From assembly GCA_024635855.1 (NCBI GenBank), contig JAGXHZ010000100.1, forward strand, positions 1 to 23,823: 23,823 bases of DNA, read 5' to 3'. Positions 1-6,031 of this stretch are shown here, piece by piece. Each line of letters begins with the position of its first letter. The stretch's first letter is position 1. Source of the stretch: Sulfuricurvum sp. (lineage in GTDB: Bacteria; Campylobacterota; Campylobacteria; Campylobacterales; Sulfurimonadaceae). A model generated the notes under the pieces. The model saw only the letters and a program-made list of their open reading frames with translations. It was not told where the DNA came from and ran no database searches. Position numbers and translations under genes: made by a program.

Positions 1-151
1 CGTTAAAAGTAATTATTTGGAAGGTTCCAATGTGGACATATCTGCTGGATTAACGGACATGATTGTAATGCAGCGTTCATATCAAGCGAATTCTAAAACC
101 ATTACCACAGTAGATGAGATGATTCAAAAAGCGTTACAGATGCATCGCTAA
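1..151 (+). CDS. Flagellar hook-family protein, C-terminal end (partial)
   Basis: Only the last 49 codons are present; the gene enters from the left edge and stops with TAA at 149-151. The translation carries the C-terminal signature of hook/rod/hook-associated proteins: a segment reading LEGSNVDISAGLTDMIVMQR, followed by SYQANSKTITTVDEM. In this family the terminal helix pairs with the N-terminal helix to form the D0 coiled coil of the axial structure. It closely resembles the end of the complete flgE next to it (LEASNVDLSKSLTQLIIIQR), so the two are tandem paralogues separated by about 55 bp. Helicobacter also has two hook paralogues (FlgE and an FlgE2-like protein). Which paralogue this is cannot be told from 49 residues. 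Confidence 0.85.
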   Translation, partial: VKSNYLEGSNVDISAGLTDMIVMQRSYQANSKTITTVDEMIQKALQMHR

Positions 152-206
152 ACTGTGGACCATTTTTTGCTTATTATTTTTACTTTGTGATTAAGAAGGA
201 CATATT

Positions 207-2069
207 ATGCTAAAGTCACTTTATTCCGGCGTCTCAGGATTACAATCTCATCAGATTGCAATGGACGTTGAATCAAATAACATTGCCAACGTGAATACGA
301 TTGGTTATAAATATTCTCGTGCCAATTTTTCAGACTTGCTGGCGCAAACCAACCAAATCGCAACCGCTCCACAAGGGGCACTTGGCGGTAAAAATGCCGT
401 TCAAGTCGGATTGGGAACTACGGTTAACTCTATGACGCGTATCTTTTCACAAGGTTCGATCCAAAATACTGATAAAAATACCGACGTCGCGATTCAGGGT
501 GATGGATTTTTTGTCGTCTCTAGTGATGGAGGAAGTACTTATAAATACTCTCGTTCGGGAGACTTTAAATTTGATGGTGCAGGTAACTTTGTGGATAACA
601 ATGGTTTTATCGTCCAAGGGTGGATACGGGATGCAACAACAGGTCTTGTTGATGCGACTGCACCGATTGCCAATATCAAGATTCCGCCCGGATTAACAAC
701 GCCTGCAAATGCGAGTACTCAAGTTGTTGTCAAAGCCAATTTGAGTTCCAGTGAAACGGTAACGCAATTTGGACCAACCTATGCACTTGATTCTACCGGC
801 GGGTTGCAAGGGACAGAAAAATTAGAAGATATGGGTGTTATGTTTAATGCTAGCGGACAAGCATTTCAACTAACTCCAGATATAGCCGGAGTCGGTGGGC
901 AAGGTATTACGGTTTCATTTAATAATGAAACCAATACAAGAGAATTCCGATATACCACAAATGCTGCCTTAGAGGGGACGATCGTCGGCGTACCAGTAGC
1001 AGCTGTTGCAGCTGATCCGTTGGCTGTACCGCCAGTTCTTGCCGTCCCTGCAGTTCCGGATATTTATTATTTTCGTACCACTGAGGAGTTACGTGCAGGT
1101 TTACAGACCTTAGCGCAGGCGACATCACCAACCGCATCTGTTGTTATTAACGATCAAGGTAAATTTAATGTTAGCAATAGCGATGTTACCGGAAATCCTT
1201 TAACAATCGCTGTCTCTGGAATTGTAGACGCTAATACCGTAGAAAATACGCGATTTACGGCCAACTTTGCTACCATGGCAGGTGCTCTTCCGGCTGGATC
1301 AACATCCCTTAAGCAAGCTCAAGCGATGAATGCCGCCACCCATTCAGCGAGTATCGATGTCTATGATTCACTGGGAAGTAAACACACGGTTAAGCTGGAT
1401 TTTCGTAAACAATACGTTAATATAAATACTAATATTGCGGAATGGGGATATACGATAACAGTACCTGTCCCTGGTTCTATTGGTGGAGTTGCGCCTAATA
1501 TTAATATTCTTGAGGGGGGTGTTATCCAGTTTGACAGTACTGGAGCACTCGCGGGATACAATATTCCTGGAGTCGATTTTTCACCTAACAATGGTGCATC
1601 GGGGAACCAAGCGGTCAATTTGAACTTTGGGTCTATTGGTGCATTTGACGGTATTACCAGTTTTGATAATCCATCGGGAACGAGCGGTATTTCTCAAGAC
1701 GGTTTCCCTGGGGGAGACTTGGTCGGTATTCGAATCGACCAAAGCGGTACATTAGTCGGATCGTTTTCAAACGGCCGCTCGTTTGGTTTGGCACAAATTG
1801 GGATGGCAAAGTTTTCTAATAATGAAGGACTTGTAAGTGATGGCGGGAATGTTTATCTCCAATCTGCCAACTCAGGTGATCCCATTATCGGTACGGCTGC
1901 GACTGCTGGACGCGGATTTATGCAATCCTCTGCTCTTGAAGCCTCTAATGTCGATTTGTCCAAATCGCTTACACAGCTTATTATTATTCAAAGAGGGTAT
2001 CAGGCAAATGCCAAAACGATTACAACATCGGATACGCTTTTGGAAACATTGCTAGGAATCAAGCGCTAA
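207..2069 (+). CDS. flgE: Flagellar hook protein FlgE (Campylobacterota type)
   Basis: This is the structural subunit of the flagellar hook, the universal joint outside the cell, exported by the flagellar type III apparatus. The 620-aa product is far longer than enterobacterial FlgE (about 400 aa) and fits the enlarged hook proteins of Helicobacter and Campylobacter. The N-terminal rod domain is intact (SNNIANVNTIGYKYSR, residues 23-38), as are the mid-protein AIQGDGFFVV block near 95-104 and the C-terminal D0 helix (SNVDLSKSLTQLIIIQRGYQ, near 582-601). The ATG is supported by AAGAAGGA about 8 nt upstream. Residues 262-286 are a low-complexity Pro/Ala/Val stretch in the surface-exposed variable part, just before the conserved YYFRTTEELR segment. 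It follows a partial hook paralogue in the same direction. Confidence 0.95.
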   Translation: MLKSLYSGVSGLQSHQIAMDVESNNIANVNTIGYKYSRANFSDLLAQTNQIATAPQGALGGKNAVQVGLGTTVNSMTRIFSQGSIQNTDKNTDVAIQGDGFFVVSSDGGSTYKYSRSGDFKFDGAGNFVDNNGFIVQGWIRDATTGLVDATAPIANIKIPPGLTTPANASTQVVVKANLSSSETVTQFGPTYALDSTGGLQGTEKLEDMGVMFNASGQAFQLTPDIAGVGGQGITVSFNNETNTREFRYTTNAALEGTIVGVPVAAVAADPLAVPPVLAVPAVPDIYYFRTTEELRAGLQTLAQATSPTASVVINDQGKFNVSNSDVTGNPLTIAVSGIVDANTVENTRFTANFATMAGALPAGSTSLKQAQAMNAATHSASIDVYDSLGSKHTVKLDFRKQYVNINTNIAEWGYTITVPVPGSIGGVAPNINILEGGVIQFDSTGALAGYNIPGVDFSPNNGASGNQAVNLNFGSIGAFDGITSFDNPSGTSGISQDGFPGGDLVGIRIDQSGTLVGSFSNGRSFGLAQIGMAKFSNNEGLVSDGGNVYLQSANSGDPIIGTAATAGRGFMQSSALEASNVDLSKSLTQLIIIQRGYQANAKTITTSDTLLETLLGIKR

Positions 2070-2253
2070 TTTTTAGAAGGATAAGAGTGCTCGGAGGAAA
2101 AATCCGAGGCGCTTTGAACTTAAGGAGTATCGAAAGAATGAAAACTCCCTTTTGACGTGCTGCCATCAATTGGGATGTCAGTATTATGAAATAATTTAGT
2201 AAACCAATAGTAATAACACATTGTTTTAACCTCTCCTTCGGTAAAATTTCTTC
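2070..2253. other. Intergenic region after flgE, no recognised gene
   Basis: About 184 bp lie between flgE and the RDD gene. A 6-bp stem CTCGGA/TCCGAG (2090-2095 with 2103-2108, loop GGAAAAA) lies 20 nt after the flgE stop but has no T-run. A second imperfect stem, AAGGAGT (2122-2128) against ACTCCCTT (2144-2151), is followed by TTT and could be a weak terminator. One plus frame is open from 2077 to about 2195 and looks protein-like, but it has no start codon near its beginning. A GTG-initiated 21-codon frame (from 2087) has an upstream AGAAGGA and ends at a TGA. I call no gene. Confidence 0.4.
2240..2247 (+). promoter_or_regulatory. Predicted -10 box of a leaderless transcript (RDD gene)
   Basis: GGTAAAAT is a good GnTAnAAT-type -10, ending six bases before the ATG at 2254. 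Transcription would start at or next to the A of the start codon. There is no Shine-Dalgarno sequence in the 20 bases upstream. The same layout occurs at three other genes in this window (6032, 13534, 17001). Confidence 0.5.
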
Positions 2254-2754
2254 ATGAAACGACACCCCACTAAAACTTCTAAAAAAATTCCTTCTAAAAC
2301 TATCATCCACTATGCTTCTTTTTGGTCTCGAGCATTGGCCTTTATCACGGATATTTTTATGATCGGACTGCCCATTTCACTGATCATAATCGCACTTTTT
2401 GGCTATGATCAAACCCATACGGCAGGAGGAATAGACGTGTTGATGCAAAACAAAGAAGCGCTTAAAAATCCTCCTAACCCTTTGGTTTCTCTTACACAGC
2501 TTGTGCTGTTCATGCTTGTCACGCTGGTACTGTGGCATAAAAGCGGACAAACGCCGGGGAAAAAACTTGCAAAAATACGCGTAGTCGATGCGCGTAGACT
2601 CAAGCGGGCCCCTTATTGGAAGCTGCTTTTGCGTTTTATCGGATATTTTCTCTCTCTTATTACTCTGGTCGGATTTTTTATCCCCTTGATGCGTAAAGAC
2701 CATAGAGCACTGCACGATCTTATCAGCGATACCTGCGTTATCGAAGCCTCCTGA
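2254..2754 (+). CDS. RDD family integral membrane protein
   Basis: The 166-aa protein shows the RDD-family pattern: an Arg in SFWSRALAFITDIF (R26) with the following Asp (D33) in the first membrane helix, then a second hydrophobic helix near 75-92. After that come the hallmark GQTPGKKLAKIRVVD motif and the C-terminal DHRALHDLISDTCVI. The N-terminus is Lys-rich and cytoplasmic. RDD proteins are small multi-pass membrane proteins, mostly of unknown function; some have been linked to ion (Na+/H+) transport. No Shine-Dalgarno sequence precedes the ATG and a -10 box lies 6 bp before it, so the mRNA may be leaderless. The MFS transporter gene starts 1 nt after its stop (TGATATG), so the two form one transcription unit. 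Confidence 0.85.
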   Translation: MKRHPTKTSKKIPSKTIIHYASFWSRALAFITDIFMIGLPISLIIIALFGYDQTHTAGGIDVLMQNKEALKNPPNPLVSLTQLVLFMLVTLVLWHKSGQTPGKKLAKIRVVDARRLKRAPYWKLLLRFIGYFLSLITLVGFFIPLMRKDHRALHDLISDTCVIEAS

Positions 2755-2755
2755 T

Positions 2756-3862
2756 ATGAGCATTCTCGTCGCGCTGTTTTATTTTTTCTATTTCGCCCTC
2801 ATTGGGGTGCATGTTATTTTTGTCCCGAAGATTCTCTCGATGAGCGGAATGTCAGCGATGGAAATAGGATTTATCTTCGCGAGCGCTCCGTTAGTACGCT
2901 TTGCTGTCCCGTTTATGTTTTTGAGAGGATTTCAGCTTAACCAACGCACTTTTTATACCTCACTGGGACTTATGAGCTTAGGTGCGATTGGGTTTTATCC
3001 TTCACTGGAATATTTTTGGGCGCTGTTGGGTGTCAATATCCTTTTTGGGATTGGGATTGCTCTGATCCTCCCTTATGTCGAGGTCATTGCTCTGGAGCGT
3101 ATCGGGCGAGAGAAGTATGGGAAAATTCGGCTGTTTGGCTCTATCGGATTCATCGCGGTGGCATTGGTATTGGTGCGTTGGCTGAGTTCCCCCCAAATCG
3201 GTATTGACTTTTTGATTGCCATGGCGATGGGGACATTGATTTTTGGTGCCATTATCGGTTCAAAATACAAAAATAGCAAGACGTCCGAATGTGACGAAAA
3301 AGAGTGTGTGTTTAATCCCTTCTCCCACGTTTACTTATGGGTCGGTTTTTTCTTGATGCAAGTGAGTTTCGGACCTTTTTACAATTTTTTCACCATCTAC
3401 GTCACGGATCACGGACTCTCACTTGATACCACCGTATGGCTTTGGAGTTTTGGGGTTATCGCGGAGATTGTGATGTTTTATTTCCAAGGTGCACTGCTTC
3501 GTCGCAATCTCTATGTTATCCTTTGGATCACGGCGTTTATCACCGCATTGCGATGGCTCATGGTTGCACTTTTTCCAAACTCATTACCGCTGCTGGGACT
3601 TTCTCAAAGTTTGCATGCCTTTAGTTTTGCACTGTTTCACACGGCCGCGATCAGTACGCTATATTCACTCTACAGTGCACGTCGTCTTTCACAGCAGTTT
3701 TTCTTCGGTATCTCGTACGGTTTAGGCGGATTTGCGGGGGCATTGGGAGCAGGGATATTGTATCAGTATACTCCGCCGTATTTATTTATCGGCGGAGCGG
3801 TTGCGGCACTGGGTGCGGCAGGGGCATTTTATATCCATGAACGGCAAATACCCAAGGATTAA
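2756..3862 (+). CDS. MFS transporter (MFS_1-like / HcaT-like)
   Basis: The 368-aa protein is hydrophobic throughout with about 12 predicted transmembrane helices, the usual size of the compact MFS_1-like branch that includes HcaT-type and nucleoside:H+ symporter-like carriers. The most diagnostic segment is ALERIGREKYGKIRLFGSIG around residues 114-133, matching the cytoplasmic loop 4-5 motif of that branch (R-x-YG-xx-RL-x-GS-x-GF). A short charged loop near 173-185 (KYKNSKTSECDEKE) separates the two six-helix halves. Its substrate cannot be inferred. It starts 1 nt after the RDD gene's stop, implying translational coupling, and its stop overlaps the convergent mscS stop by 4 bp. Confidence 0.8.
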   Translation: MSILVALFYFFYFALIGVHVIFVPKILSMSGMSAMEIGFIFASAPLVRFAVPFMFLRGFQLNQRTFYTSLGLMSLGAIGFYPSLEYFWALLGVNILFGIGIALILPYVEVIALERIGREKYGKIRLFGSIGFIAVALVLVRWLSSPQIGIDFLIAMAMGTLIFGAIIGSKYKNSKTSECDEKECVFNPFSHVYLWVGFFLMQVSFGPFYNFFTIYVTDHGLSLDTTVWLWSFGVIAEIVMFYFQGALLRRNLYVILWITAFITALRWLMVALFPNSLPLLGLSQSLHAFSFALFHTAAISTLYSLYSARRLSQQFFFGISYGLGGFAGALGAGILYQYTPPYLFIGGAVAALGAAGAFYIHERQIPKD

Positions 3863-4719
3863 GTGACAATATCTTTTTGAACGTGCAAATTCATCTGCGG
3901 AAAGGGGACGGTGATAGCGTGTTCATCAAATGTGAGCTTTATGGCTTCTATGAGCTCAAAGCGCACATCCCAATACTCTTCATTTAAAACCCACGGACGC
4001 GCATAGAGCTGAACGGAATTAGTGGCAAGTGCTCCCACTGCAACAACAAAAGCAGGCTCTTTGAGCACCTTTGGATGTTCATTCAATACGTTTGAAAGAA
4101 TCTCTTTGGCAACCTTTAGATTATCATGATAGCCGATGTCAAATATTAGATCAATTCGACGATACAAATTAGTGCTGTTGTTGATAATATTTCCCGCCAC
4201 GAGCGTTCCATTGGGGATGATGATGGAGCGATTATCGGCGGTGGTAAGCGTTGTCGAAAAAAGATTGATGGTTTTAACGGTTCCAGCTACCCCTGAAACT
4301 TCAATAGAATCATTGACCTTAAAAGGGCGAAAAAAGATGATGAGTACCGCAGCCCCGACATTGGCAAGGGTATCTTTGAGTGCCAGTCCGATCGCAAGCC
4401 CAGCCGCGCCGAATATGGCAATAAACGATGAGGTATTGATCCCCAGATTGCTTGCAGCTGCTACAACGATAGCGATAATAAGGGCGACGTAGACGACATT
4501 GTTGGAAAATGAAATGAGTGTTTCATCGACTTGCGCCCGTTTCATTCCTCGACTCATCAGTTTTAGCAACTGTTGAGCAAGCCATTTACCAATCAAAAAG
4601 ATCGCAATGGCACCCAAAAGTTTTAACCCGTATTCGGTTGCGAAATTGAGGACCATATCACTGTAATGTTCTGCAGTAGTACTGAGATGTTCTACTTTTT
4701 GTTCCACATTATGCAGCAT
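3859..4719 (-). CDS. mscS: Small-conductance mechanosensitive channel, MscS family
   Basis: The gene encodes an inner-membrane channel that opens under membrane tension to release solutes during hypo-osmotic shock. At 286 aa it has the same length as Escherichia coli MscS. Three hydrophobic segments are visible (about 31-49, 73-91 and 98-130). The third is the pore-lining helix with the Gly/Ala zipper (AIFGAAGLAIGLALKDTLAN, residues 101-120). It is followed by the beta domain (RPFKVNDSIEVSG, VKTINLFSTTLTTADNRSI, IIPNG) and the alpha/beta C-terminal domain. Its ATG follows directly on the stop codon of the upstream nitroreductase with no gap, so it is likely co-translated with it. It converges on the MFS gene with a 4-bp overlap. 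Confidence 0.95.
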   Translation of the reverse strand: MLHNVEQKVEHLSTTAEHYSDMVLNFATEYGLKLLGAIAIFLIGKWLAQQLLKLMSRGMKRAQVDETLISFSNNVVYVALIIAIVVAAASNLGINTSSFIAIFGAAGLAIGLALKDTLANVGAAVLIIFFRPFKVNDSIEVSGVAGTVKTINLFSTTLTTADNRSIIIPNGTLVAGNIINNSTNLYRRIDLIFDIGYHDNLKVAKEILSNVLNEHPKVLKEPAFVVAVGALATNSVQLYARPWVLNEEYWDVRFELIEAIKLTFDEHAITVPFPQMNLHVQKDIVT

Positions 4720-5340
4720 TTATTTATATTCCACGATTGACTGAAGCGGCAGACGCATTTGAGCACTTTGCTCGTTGAGACGATACCCAAACGCACAGAT
4801 GACGGCAACACTGTGACCGTATTCTAAATCAAGAATAGCCTCAATTTCCTCTTTGTCAAATCCTTCGATCGGACAGCTGTCGATCTCAAGTGTTGCCGCA
4901 TAGGTCATCGCATTTGCCAGTGCAATATAGCACTGTTTTGCCGTCCAATTTTCGAGTAAAATCTCATCTTCTTCGATGGGTGCTAGATAGTTTTTATAGA
5001 TACCCATATAGGTATCCACCATCTCAGGTGGCATACCTCGGCGTTCAAACATGGTGCGCACATAGGGGGAATCACTGCGAACGATATCATTGTCGGTGGT
5101 AAAAATCACCAGTTCACTAGCCTCTGTGATTTGGTTTTGATTCCAGCAGGAAGCTTTCAGTGCTTTTCGGAGCTTTTCATTGCGTACTACGATCAGTCTC
5201 CACGGTTCCATCCCAAACGAAGAGGGAGAGGTTCGGCACACCTCTAAAATACTTTCAAACTGTTCACTTGGTATGGCTTTTGCGGTATTAAAACGTTTGC
5301 ACGCGTGACGAAATGCCATAGCTTCTAGGAATTGAGACAT
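4720..5340 (-). CDS. Nitroreductase family FMN-dependent NAD(P)H oxidoreductase
   Basis: The 206-aa flavoprotein belongs to the nitroreductase superfamily, dimeric cytoplasmic FMN enzymes that reduce quinones, nitro compounds or flavins. The N-terminal RHACKRF (residues 11-17) and the SPSSFGMEPWRLIVVRN block (38-54) are the usual FMN-phosphate and active-site elements. The central CYIALANAMTYAATLEIDSC followed by PIEGFD resembles the same stretch in Helicobacter RdxA/FrxA, whose loss gives metronidazole resistance. The ATG at 5340 is supported by AGGAGA about 5 nt upstream. The gene overlaps the end of the upstream DUF309 gene by 16 nt and abuts mscS downstream, so all three are probably one operon. 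The physiological substrate is unknown. Confidence 0.88.
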   Translation of the reverse strand: MSQFLEAMAFRHACKRFNTAKAIPSEQFESILEVCRTSPSSFGMEPWRLIVVRNEKLRKALKASCWNQNQITEASELVIFTTDNDIVRSDSPYVRTMFERRGMPPEMVDTYMGIYKNYLAPIEEDEILLENWTAKQCYIALANAMTYAATLEIDSCPIEGFDKEEIEAILDLEYGHSVAVICAFGYRLNEQSAQMRLPLQSIVEYK

Positions 5341-5663
5341 AATTTTCTCCTGTTTTGAATAAGTGTGTCTATTTTAACGTACATTTCATAATGCGCTGTT
5401 TCAAATGTTCCCAAAAGAGTACGATATTTGAGATACGTTTTCCATGCGATTTCAGAAGGTTTTGGACGACCTTTCTGAATCAGTTCAAAACAAACCGCCG
5501 CATTAATAAATCCTTTCCAAAGTTTTACCTCTTCATCCTCTTCAAAACGACGGGGAAACCAAAGTGCTTCCAAGTCTGCATGTGCATCATAATAACGCTC
5601 TTCTTTTAGCGAGAGGACAAATGCCTCACACGCGTGCGTTATACGCTCAAATTCCGTCTCCAA
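5325..5663 (-). CDS. DUF309 family protein
   Basis: The small, mostly helical protein shows the DUF309 pattern. There is an early DAHADLEALWFPRR segment, corresponding to the family's H-E-x-x-E-x-x-W motif, and a second helix, LWKGFINAAVCFELIQKGRP. The function of the family is not established. The start is debatable. The longest frame begins at TTG 5693 with no ribosome binding site and overlaps the upstream gene by 55 nt. A TTG at 5663 (about 112 aa) sits 3-6 nt after a very purine-rich GAGGGGGGAGAGG and removes most of the overlap, so I use it. The gene lies between the rhodanese-like and nitroreductase genes with overlaps on both sides. Confidence 0.75.
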   Translation of the reverse strand: METEFERITHACEAFVLSLKEERYYDAHADLEALWFPRRFEEDEEVKLWKGFINAAVCFELIQKGRPKPSEIAWKTYLKYRTLLGTFETAHYEMYVKIDTLIQNRRKLCLNS

Positions 5664-5959
5664 TACCCTCTCCCCCCTCGCAAACTGATACAAACGTGAT
5701 TGGGAAATTTAGAGCGAAACTCTTTTAGACGTGAATGAGTTCCCTTTCCGCTGTCACAGTAAAAGACAAATACACTTCCCTCAGGCATCTCTCGCAATAA
5801 TGGCGGGTTATACGTCGTCGTTTCTGCCCCATCGATCGGATTTAAAATAGTATCCACCAATACGACGTGTATTCCCTGTGATTCTAACGCTTGTTTGTTC
5901 GTCAAGTATTCGCTTTGTGTCCATTCATCGACACTTAAATCAATCATATTTTTTCCCAT
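5639..5959 (-). CDS. Rhodanese-like domain protein
   Basis: The 106-aa single-domain protein resembles rhodaneses (sulfurtransferases). A beta strand, VFVFYCDSGKGTHSRLKEF, contains the presumed active-site Cys68 in the loop CDSGKGT, and the C-terminal ISLRGGRGYWRRN matches the family's final 'LkGG...W' segment. Rhodaneses carry sulfane sulfur as a Cys persulfide; the loop here differs somewhat from the classic CxxGxR, so the substrate is uncertain. The N-terminal ATG (5959) has a weak ribosome binding site; a second in-frame ATG at 5947 follows GGGAAAAA and is an alternative. It is the first gene of a minus-strand operon, divergent from the helicase, with a GATACACT -10 box about 17-25 nt upstream of the ATG. 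Confidence 0.7.
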   Translation of the reverse strand: MGKNMIDLSVDEWTQSEYLTNKQALESQGIHVVLVDTILNPIDGAETTTYNPPLLREMPEGSVFVFYCDSGKGTHSRLKEFRSKFPNHVCISLRGGRGYWRRNLSV

Positions 5960-6017
5960 AATTGTTATTTATTAAAAGTGTATCAAAACTAAAAAAAGAT
6001 ACCCCTTAGAATTTTTA

Positions 6018-6025
6018 GCTACACT
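6018..6025 (+). promoter_or_regulatory. Predicted -10 box of a leaderless transcript (SUV3-like helicase)
   Basis: GCTACACT preceded by a T-run (ATTTTTAGCTACACT) ends six bases before the ATG at 6032. No Shine-Dalgarno sequence is visible. The TTTAGcTA context is shared with the dnaG promoter, and a similar TTTAGaTA with the AEC-transporter promoter. Confidence 0.45.
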
Positions 6026-6031
6026 TACACT

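Noticed and set aside
2089..2110. CTCGGA/TCCGAG hairpin as a flgE terminator
   Set aside because: The stem is only 6 bp and no T-run follows; noted only as part of the intergenic region.
2377..2763. 128-codon minus-strand open frame opposite the RDD gene
   Set aside because: It is fully antisense to a gene with clear RDD motifs, has no ribosome binding site, and its translation has no recognisable features.
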